DNA of 64,000 nt from Thunnus maccoyii (GCF_910596095.1 NC_056535.1:28428505-28492504), one strand, 5' to 3'. Shown: positions 1 to 13,680, numbered from the stretch's first letter. Made by a program: numbers and translations. Notes: generated by a model from the letters alone, not told the origin.

Positions 1-3000
1 ATATATATGATAAGATGAGAAATAGTTTAACAATTACATGCGAAGGTAATGGTGACAATTATACAAGAAAAATGTTAAAGTGAAAAATAAAATCCAAATT
101 TAAACTATAAATTGCAACCAGTCTTTTTCCAAAAAAAGGGGGATATTAAAACAGCAAATGAAAAAAAAGGAATCACTAATTAACGGGCATTTAATTAACG
201 CCTACTTCTCTGTTTTTAATATGACATTCTCTTAATCGACACCTTCATTAATGTAATGAAATCTAAGACTGAAATCCATTTTATTTAAATGAAAAAAACA
301 CTTTAAAAACTTGTGAATTTGTGCTATCGACCTGTTGCAATATCCTATAACTGCTACAGTTAGTGACATCTACAGACCAAAACAACCAAGAACATAATCA
401 TTAGATTGATCGATAATGAAAGGAATCATTAGTTGCAGCTCTAGGATACTGTTATATTAACCATGTCAAGCAGTGTGCAACAGTATCACACTGGAGATAG
501 GAGGTTTTGACCTGCAGAGCTGCAGCCATGTGCTGACCTTTGACCCCTGACCTTAATCCCGGTTCAGTATGCGGTCAAAGGCTCAGCGGCTCTTCACCAG
601 CTGCACTTGTTCACTTCATCTGTTCATCTGACTTTGTTCCAACATTCAGACACATGAGACGTGTCTAAGCTTTTTCTTCACACAATCCACTTAATCAATT
701 AATCAATGACTCTTTGCAATTCAAGTCAGAATTCAAAGCTTTGTTGATATATTATTTTTTTGGGGTTTACACTCAGCTGAGTGACGCCCAAAATGTGGCA
801 GCTTAACTTCCTGTTTTGTGTTTCTGTGTGTGTTTGTACAGACAGTATTTCTTGCTGAGCTGGCGGAGGGATACGTCCTGGGCCAGATGTACACACACAA
901 AACACCTTTTCCCTCACAGAAACTGGTATTTATAAAAACAGAAAATGTGCATGCATACTTCGGATCAGATGTACACATGTTCTTCTAAAGCCAGTCGCTG
1001 ATGATATGATCAGGTGGAGAAAGAAACATGAGGCGAGACGAAGGAAGCTAAACTGCACTTTTATTGTGTGATATTTATTCCACCAACACAGTGATCTGTA
1101 ATATAACAATACTGATGAATGAACATTGTTTAATTAACATACAGTAGGAGGCATTACTTTATTTCTCTGTTGATATTCTTGCTAATCATATCCTTTGTGA
1201 CAAACCTTGTAAAGTCGAGTTTCATATGAGCGCTACAAGCTAATCATTGATAACATTTCCGGTGGTGATCGAGATATCACCGCCTGTAAGTGCCGCTCCA
1301 TCTATTCCTTGAGGATGCCCGCTTAAGCTATAAACTCAGAGCATGTAGTTGACACGTGCCTCAGTAAAACAAAGTCCGTGTTCTTGGTTTCAACCGAGCA
1401 TTCTTCCTTAAATATTAAAATGAATCATGGCAGCAAAACACATAAACAGCTGATTAAGGTCATGTCGTCATCCAGTTACAGCTCATTGTGAAAGTGGAAA
1501 TAAGGTTTGTGCATGTGCAGTTACACTGTAATTAAGATTTATAAAAGAGAACCATGCAAACACAGCTTTATAAATCTGACAAAAAGAACAAATGAGTATA
1601 AATATGTCTATCATTGTGTGTACACACAGTTTTAGGTATTAATCTAAAGAGTTTTATGCATCTGGCCACAGGTGGTCAGAACAAAACACCAACAATAAAC
1701 CTACAATAGACTACCAGGCTACTCCATCTAAGGGATCACTTCACAGCCAGTATGAGCAGGAGGATTAATTAAAGACACCAGTGTACACATGTACATGTGA
1801 GTGTTGTATTAAGATCGAAAACCTGTCGTTTAATCCCTGCAGGAAGCGCAGAGAGACACCTGCTGCTCTAAGGTCAGATCTTCATTATGTAGATTTCCTG
1901 TCTGTGTGTGATGACCTGTGTGTGTGTGTGTGTAGTCAGCTTGGCTTTGATTGGACAGATTTCAAGGAACAGGTGAAGAGCCTGACTGACCTGGTTACAC
2001 ATACAGTCACGCTTACACACACACACACACACATACGTTGTCCTAGGTCACTTGTGGAGACATCACATAGACTTATATTCTAACCCTAACCTTAACCTAA
2101 CCCTAACCCTACCCACTGACCTAAAAATCAGAAATGTTTCCCAATTGGGAACACGGTTTTTGTCTCCAATTGGGCAAGCCGTCCCAATTAACTGTTCTTA
2201 AGTCTGAAATTTGTCCCTGAAAGTAGCCTATTACAGACACATACACACACACACACAGCAGGTTATCTCCACATGGTTAGCGTGTTTTTACGCCACATGA
2301 TGAAATATTGAAGAAACAGAGGAGGAGGAATGCTCTGTATGTGTGTGTATGTGTGTGTGTGTTAAACTTTACTGTCTCTTTCATAACCGACGTGATGAAA
2401 TCAGAGGCCAAGTGTCTGACTCAACTACGTTCTACCACGAGAACACACACATAAACACATTCAGACATACATTTGGCTTCTTTCCTCTCACACACATTGA
2501 CCTCATTCTCAGGATTACCTGTGCAACACCTGTGCTGCTGTGACACTGAGGGTTTTGATCTCCACCTGAGTCAGGCTGCAATCTGTGACTCTCGTGTGTA
2601 TGTGTGTTAGTGTGTGTGTGTGTGTGTCACAGCAGTAAATCCACTTCCTGTGTGTAGACCTGCTCTCTGTCCTGCTGTCTGGTGTCAGCTCTGTTCCGGT
2701 GGTCTCTCTCTCTCTCTCTCTTTCTCTCTCTTTCTGTTTCAGTGTTTTGCTTCAGGGCATCCTAACTAACGAGCCTCGGGGAGCTCTCGTTGAGTTTAAA
2801 ATTTGGCTAACAGTGGAAGGTTCATGAGACAGTTAAAGCCCCCGGGGTGCTAAGATGATAAAATATCTTTGAGCATATTTCTCGCCTGAGCCAGGGCACA
2901 CTGTGGTCTGTGCTAAATGCAGATTAAATCAGCTAATAGCTAATTTTCTGTTGGTTATATTAGAGAACTATTACTGTTAGGCTGCTTGTAAAGAAATACA

Positions 3001-3107
3001 TGTAACCCCCATGTGGACAAGCACCTGCTTGCTCCTAACCACACCTCTGAGAACAGTATTAAGAAATTAAAAAGTTTTCTCAAACTCCACCACGAGGTCC
3101 ATTTATC

Positions 3108-3245
3108 CATCACATTTTATTTGTGTAGCACCTTTCATACAGGTTAGTGAAATTCAAAGTGCTCTACAGATGACACATTAAGAAGACAGTACAGATATAA
3201 ACAGTAAAACAACTGGAGACCAGTGCACACAAAAAAATCCATCAC
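3108..3245 (-). repeat. LINE 3'-tail fragment
   Basis: CACATTTTATTTGTGTAGCA and TTCAAAGTGCTCTACAGATG are the reverse of the same LINE tail type. Confidence 0.5.
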
Positions 3246-5045
3246 ATCACATGATCTTAAGGAGATGACGTTTGCCCAGTTGTCATTGAAATGTAGAGGT
3301 TCAAATGTCCATCTTTCTGAGCACTTTAAAGACTTCTCATCACAAAAGAAATGCTTTTTTACTTAATGTTTTCTATTGCCATTTATCTATTTTATTATGT
3401 TTTATCATTATAGCAGGAAAGTTATGAAGTGGACCTTGTGGTGAGATTGTCTTCTCACCTGCCTTTTCCAAGGTCAAGAATTAACTCTGACCCTGAAGTA
3501 AAAAGATGGAGAAGTACGGTAACTGAGGGGGATTTGTTAGTTCACAAACCTGTGAGCAGTTTTTAATAGTGCAAAGCATCAAGAACAAGATGAGGATGTG
3601 TTTGTCTACATCAGGTAAGTATTATTTGACAGACAGATACATAGTAGGTTAAACAGCTTCCTCCATATTGGAATCTTGAGTTCTCACTGGGGTCGGGTGT
3701 TTGCTGATGAAGTGGCTTTCACATAAAACACCATCACCTCTGTCAGGAGGTTCAGCGGGTTACAGGTCCCGTCGGCTCTCAAACCGCTGCAAGTCCCTGA
3801 CAGCTGTAGACCTCCTCCACCCTAACACGGGATTTCTGCCTCAAGTTCCGTCGAAGCTTCAGTTTTAACTTGTCAGATAAGCTGCAGTGACTCTTTTTAC
3901 TGAGAAGCGTAGGAGGTGAAACAGCTCATCTCCACATTGTGCAAACTGCATCCTGCCTCAGATGCTGATCAGCTGTTGCTAAATTATGCTGCTCTACTCA
4001 CCGTGTGACATCATCATTACCTGAAGCTGCTGGCGGCTGTTTTCACAGGTTGTGTCCTCGTGGTTCACTCATTTGACAGCAGTCATTCCAGGAGCGAACA
4101 TCTGGCTTTATCATCTTTTGTTTAACTGATTAATTACTACGTAGCTCAAGTTCAGGACGTCTGAAATTATTCTACAAAACAAAATCTCTGTTTCCTCTTT
4201 GGTGCCTCTCCAGCTGGTTGCACCATAGGTGACCCACCTATGCCATAAAAACATTCCTGATTCATTACACATCTTGCAAAAAGGATTATTCTTTTGAATT
4301 GGAAATCTGCTGAAACACCCTTTAGACACAGAGGTAGATTTCTTTTCTTTAGGACTGGAGACAATCTGCCTCACGTAGTGGTTAATGTTAGCATGACAAC
4401 ATTTGTGAACAATAAACACAACATACACAATAAGCTGATGGGAATGTCATCAGTTATTTTGTCAAGAATCAAATTTTTGACAAATTGAAATTTTTACATG
4501 ATGATGGCACTATATTTTAAATCAGAGGATCACAAAAGTTATTACAGTTCATCCTGAGGGGGACATGAATTTGTACCAAATTTCAAATGTGAACCAAAGT
4601 TGTCATCAAAGTCATTAGGGTTCATTGTCTGAGGGATGTGAATGTCTGTAGAAAATTTCAGTGCAATTCATCCAACAGTTGGCTGAAAATCTGTGAAATG
4701 ATGTCAATGATAACTCAACATTGTTTGGTGCAGTAGTGACAGTTGTCAGATCATGGCAAATTTGATCTAAAAGAGCTGCTTGGATTCAGTCTAGTTTTCC
4801 TTTTGGACTTTGTGTTTTCTTTGACATCTCTTGCACATGTTAGTATATTCTTTGGTCTTCATTTATGTGAACAAATAATTGATTTTAGAGCACAAATTCC
4901 TTTTCCATGACTCCTGCGTGACCCCAGAAGTTATCATCATTGTACATTTTTTGTTTGTTTTTTTGTATATTTTTAGTATGACTCTCATCTCATAAAAACT
5001 GATCTTGTCTCACCCTCTTCAGTTCAGTCTCCTCTGTAATCCCCC

Positions 5046-5046
<1 letters not shown>

Positions 5047-5119
<73 letters not shown>

Positions 5120-5201
5120 TACACACATGCACATACACACACACACACATTATTCAGAGGTCACCAGGGATGATGCAAAACTGAGATAAGAAGACACTTA
5201 A

Positions 5202-5270
<69 letters not shown>

Positions 5271-5279
5271 GTGTGTGTG

Positions 5280-5335
<56 letters not shown>

Positions 5336-5340
5336 TGAGT
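5047..5340. repeat. (CA)n tract facing a (GT)n tract
   Basis: (CA)34 at 5047-5114 with imperfect extension to 5150, then (GT)n at 5204-5340 broken by two GTTA units. Confidence 0.9.
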
Positions 5341-6743
5341 GAGGGGGGTAGATTTCTATAAACACACACACAGTGAGGCCAGCCTGGGATTGTCTCTGTG
5401 ATGAAACCAGCAGTAATGTCTGCTGTTGGCATGACGACTCCATCCACTGTGACATGACTGTGTGTGTGCTCGTGTGTGTGTGTGTGCTGGAGGATCTGAC
5501 CTTTGACCTCCTCACTGTGTCTGTTAAAGAAAGAACTTTGTTATACAGCCCTAAATCTCAAAATATTATTATAATAACATTAAAATTGTAATGAAAAATC
5601 AAATTCTAGTATGTTTTAACAACAGCTGGTGGTGATATTTACCTTCAGTAGTTTAGTGTTTGGAGCATTTTATTAAATCTGAATCCAGAATAAAATCTGT
5701 CTTATTGAGTTCTGCTGAATCCTTTATGAAACTTATTGGGGTTTATATTTTATTTTAAGCTATGCATTCTTATTAGAAACTTAATATTTAAGAACTAAAA
5801 CACAGGAATTATAATTTAAATAACTAATCTCCAGTTGGACATTTTGCTTGTTTTTGTTCTTTGACAATAAAACATTAAGTCTGTGTTTCATTTCCATCTC
5901 AGTACAGTGAAGCGACAAAACATTATGTTGATATTTGGAGTCTTTAATGGAACTATTTTCTTCCTCCCAATGACAACTGACCAATTAAAGCCTGAAGGTA
6001 AACTTGAAATTACACTGTTGAGTTCTCAGTCCAAATGTTTGTCACACAGACGTTTACACAGTCAACGATGAACGCTGTCGGTTATAAAGTAAGAAAAGGT
6101 GTTGAAAAATGTTTTTAGCATGTTGGCAGTGTGGTTTAAGTGTGTTTTGGATATATTTTGATTTGAGTTGGTTGACTTTTTGTTGGTTTTCTTTTTGATT
6201 TGTTTAATATTTATTAGTTTTAAATGTACTACTTGGTGGAAAGTTTTTTTATGGCTCATTTTTTCATGTTCTGTCAGTTGCAGATTGTCATCTTTGAATT
6301 TTCTTAGTCACCAACCTGTTTTTATTTGTCATTTACTTTATCTGTGAATCCATTAAATTTGTTTGATATTATTCTGGGAATTTCTCCCACTTGTGTGTGT
6401 GTGTGTGTGTGAGTGTCAATCATGCAGTTCCCCTTCATGCTGAGTGATGTGAAATCAAAGAAAAAGAAAGATCACAGATTTACTTCAACCATGAACTGTC
6501 TGAGTCAAACTGCACACTAATTCTGTGTCTGAAACATTTTCACTTGAAAAATGAGTCCTGATGTAATGTCAGACTTTCACAGGAACTCGCCCACCTGCAA
6601 GTTCTGCCTGCTGCAGATTTACTTGAGCATGTTCCTGTCCTCTTATTGTGAATGTATTCTGTTTCCCTGTCTTGAATTAACAGATGTTTACGCCCCTGCA
6701 GCTGCTGGACTGGGCTCACCTGTGTGTATCATCCTGCTATTTT

Positions 6744-7298
6744 CTAAAAGGATAAAGCTGGCAGTTTTCTATATTTTTCTTGCTGTCAACAAATCTCATG
6801 TGCAGAGCCAAACCAACAATGAACTCATTCTACTTACAAGTGTGTGAATCCAGCGCCTGATATAACTTTGTACGACATTGCACAGAAATAACTGCAGCAC
6901 AAGGTCAAGGGGTTGTGTATCATAGCACAACAAGCTAGCAAAGCTCTGTAAACAGTGCATGCTCAGCAGTGTCTGCCTTACAAGGAACTACTCTCCGGAG
7001 ACTGAAAACGTGATCGCTTATTAGTCTTTAGAGTCGTTTCTAAACAAACTACTGTGCCCAAAGTCTTCGTGGTGAAGGACCATGTCACCCAGTACAGCAG
7101 TGTGGCTCACTGACGTGTTTTTAATAGTTATTGGACAACAACGGAGCTCCACAGCACTAAATAAGATATATCAGGCTTTGGATACACACACAATACTTGT
7201 AAGTAGATCAGTTCATTGTTGGTTTGGCTCTGCATATGAGATTTGTTGACAATAAGACAAATGGAATAGAATAGAAATTCGCCAGCCAAATCCTTTAA
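6744..7298. repeat. Inverted-repeat element, long copy
   Basis: The left arm AAAAGGATAAAGCTGGC and the right arm GCCAGCCAAATCCTTTAA are inverted, and inner arms repeat GTCAACAAATCTCATG / CATATGAGATTTGTTGAC and CAACAATGAACTCATT / CAGTTCATTGTTGG. The arms thus extend about 100 bp and could form a long hairpin. Related copies are at 40150-40510, 46502-46678 and 54500-54770. Confidence 0.7.
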
Positions 7299-8277
7299 TC
7301 TCCGCAGTTGAGGATTTATTTAGAAGTTTGATGGCAAAACTTCAACTTAAATCCAAAACAAAGAATGAAATAAATCACCCGCTGAGCAGCAACCACGTCC
7401 TCATCAGTGTCTCCCCAGGTGTGTTGCATCAGCAGCTAATTAAGAGTTAGACTCTTCCCCCCATGTGACCCTCAAATCTCTCCCTAAACCAAAATGTAAG
7501 ACTCATTATAACAGAGAGACAGTAGAGAACGATGCTTGATTCTGATGAACATAAGTAAATTACTAAATCTCATAAATCTATTTATTAAACTAGATTGACT
7601 GATGGATAAAGATCTGCTGTAGCTCAGTGTGCAAACCCTGCTTCCTAGAATTTACCTTTATATACAATTAATTTGTTTTCCCAATGCCAGCAAATGTAAT
7701 CGCTACCTGGATTTTACTCTCACATCAAGATCTGTGTACTGCAGTCAGAACAGTTCTGTCAGAACTAGAGGTCTTCCTGGGTCCTCTTGATTCTTAGTAA
7801 CTAAGACAACCAAGTCCAATTTATTTCTGGGCTAATTAAGCTCTGGTAGGGTCCTGTTGTATGGCTGCAGGTTTCGGGTCTGTATATCAGTATCTCTGAC
7901 ACCAGATCCAAGCAGACTCTCTATCGTCTCCAGTCTCTGTGGTGCTTCATCATCAACACAGGAGGGAATATATATGATAGTATGAAAGATTGTATGAAAT
8001 GTGAAGTGCAGGAAGTAGGAGTGCTGCTGTTATACACCACGGCAGCTCATTTTCTCACTGTTTTGATCTGTTCAGGTCCACCGTCTTGTTTTTTTTTTTT
8101 ATTATTATTAATTGATTTATGCACATCAGGTTTGACTATGTTAGCTACAGATCTGTTTCAGTTTTGGGCCGGTGTAGACCTCAGATGGATGGGAAGGATT
8201 CCCATGTTAAGGACTTGGAAGTGTTCATGTCATCTGACAACTCAGGAAGGTTGTATGATAACTGACTTGGTCATATG

Positions 8278-8525
8278 AGGGTTTAAAATACTGTGCATTG
8301 ACAGAATTACATTATAAATCCATTAAATATGGGTTTAATTACATTGAAACACCAATTTCAGCTAACGTGAGGCGTCCATGTTTGCTTGGTTTTCAGGCAC
8401 TTCTGTATTATTAAGTCCCAAGTTTCCTAGTTGTTAATTATGACTCGGGAGGTTGACATGAACACTATTTACAAGTCGGAAACTTTTAATTACAGTAACT
8501 CCGATAAGACATGAACGCAGCATTA
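8278..8525 (+). repeat. GTGAGGCGTCCATGTTTGC repeat, copy 1
   Basis: Starts GTTTAAAATACTGTGCATTG and includes GTGAGGCGTCCATGTTTGC and TTGGTTTTCAGGCACTTC. The second copy is at 39716-39985. Confidence 0.65.
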
Positions 8526-9276
8526 TTCTCATGTCTGTGTGAGTTTCTTCCAACAGCCCAGAGACCTAATTGGTGACTCTAACTTGTCTGCAGATGTGAA
8601 TGTGAGTGAACGGTTGTCTGACTGGAGACCTGCCCAGCTGTGCCCCGCCTCTTGCATATTGTGAGCTGATGGGCTCCAGCACTCAACGCTGAACAAGCAA
8701 GTATAGATAACAGATGGACAGTTTCTTTTCTTTTTCTGTTATGGTTTTTTTTTCTCGTATTGTAGCATCTGGTTGTCGTGATCCAATGCTGTGATGTTTA
8801 ACTTACATTTGTAAAGTCTTAAATGGTTCTCTGACTAGTCTATCTAAGTCCATAATATATGTATTTATGTTTGCTCATTAACTTTTTTTGTAAATGATAT
8901 GCTGGAAAGTCAAATTAAATCAGTCAAATCAGTCAAAAGTCAAATAAAACTTTCAGATAAGGATGCCAAAACTTTCCTGACGCTGTGATTGGTCGGTTGG
9001 ACTGATGAGCAATTTGTCCTCGTTTTGTTAGAGCATCTACAGTGTTTGAGCTGCATGAAGCTGAACAGATACTCTGACGTCCAGATGTTTAAGTGATTTA
9101 GAGTTGAAAAATGTCAAAAGTATTTGATATAAAATAAACAATAAGTAAATGTTTCAAACAAAAAGAAGTTTTTTTTTTAAATTTTCAGCATCAAGACAAA
9201 AACTATCACAGTTTATAAGAACCAAAACAATGTAAAAATAGAAGAAACATCAACTCTTAATTCTTATTTTAACTCT

Positions 9277-9280
<4 letters not shown>

Positions 9281-9323
<43 letters not shown>

Positions 9324-9370
9324 CATTGCTCTCCTGTGCAACCATCAAATGCAACTTCAGGCAATACCCT

Positions 9371-9416
<46 letters not shown>

Positions 9417-9653
9417 TCACCCATCTCTGACTGAAACAAACAAAACAAACAAACACACACACTCCCTCCATCACCATCCGGCTGCTTTCTGCCGTAACGA
9501 GGTGCAATCAACACGCAACGCTGACCAACACACACACACACACACACATACTGAGGCTGGTTGAAGGATGAAGTAAGCCTCTGATTGCAGAAGAGTTACA
9601 GAGTGTTGACTTGTTCCTGTGTATATGTGTGTGTGTGTGTGTGTGTGCGTGTG
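9281..9653. repeat. Cluster of four CA/GT microsatellites
   Basis: (GT)n 9281-9321, (CA)n 9372-9413, (CA)n 9526-9548 and (GT)n at about 9624-9653. Open frames of Thr-His or Cys-Val repeats here are artefacts of these tracts. Confidence 0.9.
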
Positions 9654-9946
9654 CATTGACCTCATACTGCCATGATGTCACATCTATAACGGTTGCATTA
9701 ACAGAAGCAGCAGCAGCCATCTTCACATCATCTTGTTTTTTCTGTTTTTTTTTAATTTCCTACTGTACTATGATATTAATTCAGAGAGTTCAGGATAGAG
9801 CTGATAAGGAACCAAACAAATCAGCTGCCACTGAGGTCATGTCCTCTGTATTTTTCAGGGGATTTGTGTCACTGTTTAGAGCTCTGACACTGCACATTTG
9901 TACAATATTTTATAAGCTGATTCCAGTGTTTGTTAGACTAAATATA

Positions 9947-10643
9947 TTAAAGGATGAGTTCACAACTTTTAAAGTCTGTCTTAAAACAATAGGCAGGTGC
10001 CCAAATGAACACTGAAGCAGGTTTGTTGTTGTAAACATTCCTCCTGTTCATACTGGCTATTAAAAGATCACCTCAAAATGCACTTACAATGTAAGTGATG
10101 GGGGACAAAACCCACAGTCCTCATTTATCCGAAGATAATACGAGGCTTCAGCCGTCTGAGTTAGTCAAATAAAGTTGAAATCTTCTAGAGTTTACAGTCT
10201 TTTTAGTAAAGAAATCCTTCTTTGTGTCTCAATGAACAGTGTTTTCCTGTTCAGCTGCAGTGGAAGGATAGCAACCAAAAGAGGGACAACAAAAAGTGTG
10301 TCCACACATTCATTTTGTGCAAAAATGCATTTCAGAGCTATCTGAAGCTTATATGAGTCTTCAGCAGTCTGAGTTAGTCATATCAAGTGGATATTTGCCA
10401 CTTTTACAGTCTTTTTAGCATCAAATTCCCTCTTTGGCACTAAAAAGACTGTAACTTTGAAAGATATTGACTTGATCTGACTAATTTGGACAGCTGAAGC
10501 TTCAAGTAAACTTTTAAATACATTTTTTGCATTGAAAGTGCAGTATGAAGGGATCTCTTAATGGCCAGTATGAACAGGATGAATGATTACAGCAAGAAAA
10601 CTGCTGTTTTAGGACAGACTTGAAAAACTGTGAATTTATCTTA
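9947..10643. repeat. Inverted-end dispersed repeat, copy A
   Basis: The left end GTTCACAACTTTTAAAGTCTG and right end CAGACTTGAAAAACTGTGAA are inverted. The interior has CACTTACAATGTAAGTGATG, CAGTCTGAGTTAGTCATATC and ACTAAAAAGACTGTAAC. Copies B and C are at 13942-14470 and 62055-62374. No transposase was found. Confidence 0.7.
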
Positions 10644-11006
10644 TTTGACAGCGCCCCCAATTTGTTTTAAGGAACTCAGTGACCTGGCCCCTTCATACGA
10701 TAAGAAAATCTTTTAAAACTAAGATAAAAACTACAGTTAACACTCTCATTACAAATTTACAGCAATACCCCAAATTGAGGTCATGAGATAGCAACATTTT
10801 GATTGGCTGTTGCATGAATCCAGTTGCTGTAAATGCGGACAGTTTTAAAATAAGTAGCATGTGGGAGCTGCTGATGATTTAACACAAACAAACTGGCTCA
10901 GTGTCAGAGCAGAAGATGTTTGTGCTGCATTATTGATGATTAGCCATTAATTAACTCTTTTTTTACACTGTGCGCGTTTGTAATAAAACTAGTCCAGTTG
11001 TTGAAT

Positions 11007-11008
<2 letters not shown>

Positions 11009-11069
<61 letters not shown>

Positions 11070-11088
11070 GTGTGTGTGTGTGTGTGTG
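11009..11088. repeat. (GT)n microsatellite
   Basis: About 40 units with a single GC interruption. Confidence 0.9.
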
Positions 11089-11909
11089 CATGCCTGCGTG
11101 CCTGTGGGACCTGCACAGAATGTCAGCATGATGCAACATACACACAATCGCCAATAACTCACCACACACACATTCACACTCTGGTGATGAATCAGCGGAG
11201 AGTTCCTAATTCAAATGTTCCGGATGTGAATAACTTCATAACTGTTCACTGACTCAAAAAACTGAACTGTGACATGAAAACGCAGCTGATTTATTGTCCA
11301 TCAGAGTCATATAAACTCTGATCTGCTGCCTATAATAAGAAGGCAGCTGTGTGGTTACTGTTGTCAATCAGTGTTTCTGTCTGAATGAAGGAGAGCTGAG
11401 GAGCAGCTTTCAGCCACCAGAGGGAGACAAACTCCACCTGCTCATCAGGTCTGCTCTGTGTTAGTTACTCTCTACTGGGAGCATCTGATCCTCTAAGAAC
11501 CAGCCCCCCATCCCACTCACATCTCCAACAAGACTCTACTGGTATTGTTTTCCACTTATATAAATGTTGTGGGTTCGGTGTCATCTGTGCATTATTTTCA
11601 GTTGGATAAATCTGTTGCCCATTTCTTCATGTTAGTCTAACAGGAGATACATCCATTGTCAGGTGTCTTGTCCATTGAGTTTTGACTGTTTTTAAACTCT
11701 ACTGTGATTTATTTTCATCATATTTATATAAATTCTGATCTGCTGCTGATAATAAAGAGGCGGTTTTGTGTTTTGTTCACTTTCAGTGTTTGTTTTTGTT
11801 GTCTCAATGATTCACTCTCTGTTTGTTTGCTTACTGTGTTAGTTGACGACAAAATGTTAAAGAAGAATTTAGGAATAAGAATTTTAAGACTTTCTGGATT
11901 ACACATTGT

Positions 11910-12129
11910 CCTCACTCTCAATAAATGTCCTCACTTCCTAAAAATGTCCTCACTTTCTAAAAGTTTCCTCACTTCCTAAAAATGTTTTAACTTCCTAAAA
12001 ATGTCCTTAGTTTATAAAAGTTTCCTCTCTCTCAAAAAATGTCCTCCCTTTCCAAAAATATCCTCACTTCCTAAAAATATCTTCACTTTTTAAAAACGTC
12101 TTCACTTCCTAAACTTGTCCTCGCTTCAC
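11910..12129 (+). repeat. 19-bp minisatellite, about 11.6 units
   Basis: Eleven consecutive 19-bp units of consensus CCTCACTTCCTAAAAATGT and a partial twelfth, in exact 19-bp register over 220 bp. Units differ by substitutions only. Confidence 0.85.
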
Positions 12130-12712
12130 TGTTTCTTTCATCGACATGTTGTTTTTGTCCGTATTTGGTTCCTCAGTGATAAGAAAAAAGCTGCATTTTT
12201 TTTCAAAATAACATAATTTACTACAATAATTCAACCCTGCATACAAAGTTTATCTTTGTTGTAGTAATATGTGCGCACAGAGGAGGTCAGTCCGAGGACA
12301 TCAGGATGTCCAGAGACAGCCTTGGCCTTGTTGAAACTGTTAAGGAGACCGTGTGGTGTTCACTGTGGTGCAGTTAAGAGGCCGAGCGGCATCCAAACTT
12401 GTGATCATGAGCTGATGGTCACAAGTCATCTGCAGATGTAATTTTGTGTGTGAGTTTTGTGAGAAGCTGCAGGCATCTCAGTGAGGAGTGTGAGGTAATT
12501 TATTTTTAGGAAAGATGACAGTTGTGTGAATGGAGAGAGCGTGCAGAGCCTCACAATACTGTAGGGGTTTCATTTTTTTGTGCTCCAATGAAAATCAAAA
12601 ATGAATTTGTAGTCCACAACCTTCATTATGAGCAATAATAATCACATGGAAAACATATGTAGTTATTAATTCAAAGAGTAAATTGACCAGTCCAGCACAC
12701 AACCTCCTATAA

Positions 12713-13186
12713 CAGTGATTCCCAATGGGGGGTACTTGTACCACTGGGGGTATTTCTGCTGTTGCCAGAGGGTATGTGGAGAGATTGTAGTGTAGCTCAA
12801 CTAATTTGAAAAATTTGAATTAATGATCTGATTAATTTATTAATATATATATTATTTATTGAGTCAGCTATAACAATTAATTCAGGCGTTATTGCAATTA
12901 AGGGTGTGTGAAAACTAGTTAGCAAGCGAGCAGAGAAGATGAAATAGTTAGCTAACACTAATGGATAAATAGCTGCAACGTTCAGCTTTTGCCACTCCGT
13001 GTGGTTGTAGTTCAAATGTAAACTTGACCAAACCAAACTAAACATTGACAGTTCAGTTGTATGAAAATACTGTAGCATCCACTATTATATCCACTTTTAT
13101 ATGATTAATAGTTAAATAACATCCAGTTTGAATGGAACATAAATGGTGGTGTTGATGAAGGACTGGGCTGTGGTTGGGAACCACTG
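12713..13186. mobile_element. hAT-type MITE with perfect 8-bp target duplication
   Basis: The ends CAGTGATTCCCAA and TTGGGAACCACTG are inverted repeats (12 of 13 match). Direct repeats TCCTATAA at 12705-12712 and 13187-13194 flank the 474-bp element; an 8-bp duplication is diagnostic of hAT. There is no transposase inside, so it is non-autonomous. The interior is A+T-rich. Confidence 0.85.
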
Positions 13187-13259
13187 TCCTATAAAACCAC
13201 AATTTGTCATTTCTACACTTGCAGATTGAAACAAATAAGACATAACATGTTAATTCATG

Positions 13260-13680
13260 AGCTTTAAAGGTGCTGGTAGGTAGATTTTGTTACCTTCAGA
13301 CAGAGCCAGGTTAGCTGTTTCCCCCTGATTTCAGTCTTTACGCTAAGCTAAGCTAAGCTGACCAGCTGCTAACTGTAACGGGCAGATACAAGATCCTCAA
13401 TATATTTTCTCATCTAATTTTCTGCCAGAAGACAAATAAACATATTTATATTCCCAAAACTTCTCAAGTGCAGTTCACCAAGGATATAAGGTAAACAACA
13501 ATATCACTGTGTTTGCAACAGTTGAATTATTCTACATTTTATCTTTATACTGAACAACCTGGCTTATTATTTATTATTTAGTCTGCAGTTTCTTTACAGA
13601 GACATTGACACATGGCAGCATCATGGGGTCCTTTATGCTAAGCTAAGCTAAAGAGCTGCTGGCTTTAGCTTCAATTTCAT
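13260..13680 (+). repeat. GCTAAGCTAAGCTA-containing dispersed repeat, copy 1
   Basis: Contains AGACAGAGCCAGGTTAGCTG, tandem GCTAAGCTAAGCTAAGCT, and later ACATGGCAGCATCATGGGGTCC. Copy 2 surrounds the MITE in pnp intron 1; a fragment (TATCGATCTC...AAAGTGAATAAG) is at about 18121-18200. Confidence 0.65.

Larger units (their letters stand above)
1..6743. other. Gene-free stretch
   Basis: A+T-rich DNA with CA/GT runs, a telomere-like run of CTAACC at about 2082-2112 beside TCCCAATTGGGA-type palindromes, and a repeat copy at about 4540-4740 (TCATCCTGAGGGGGACATG). Short open frames show no family resemblance or splice-bounded coding pattern. Confidence 0.6.
7299..12712. other. Gene-free stretch outside the listed repeats
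   Basis: Besides the listed microsatellites, minisatellite and dispersed repeats, I see no exon-like segment here. The 134-codon open frame at 9611-10015 begins in a GT tract and runs into dispersed repeat A. Confidence 0.55.

Noticed and set aside
2080..2115. Telomere-like CCCTAA run (and TTAGGG-like at 19590-19670)
   Set aside because: The runs are short, degenerate and set inside a common fish repeat, so they do not mark a telomere or a chromosome fusion.
5198..5515. Thr-His and Cys-Val repeat open frames (also at 9250-9564, 10963-11177, 49028-49496, 63339-63613)
   Set aside because: These are translations of (CA)n/(GT)n microsatellites.
9611..10015. 134-codon open frame
   Set aside because: It begins in a GT microsatellite and runs into a three-copy dispersed repeat.
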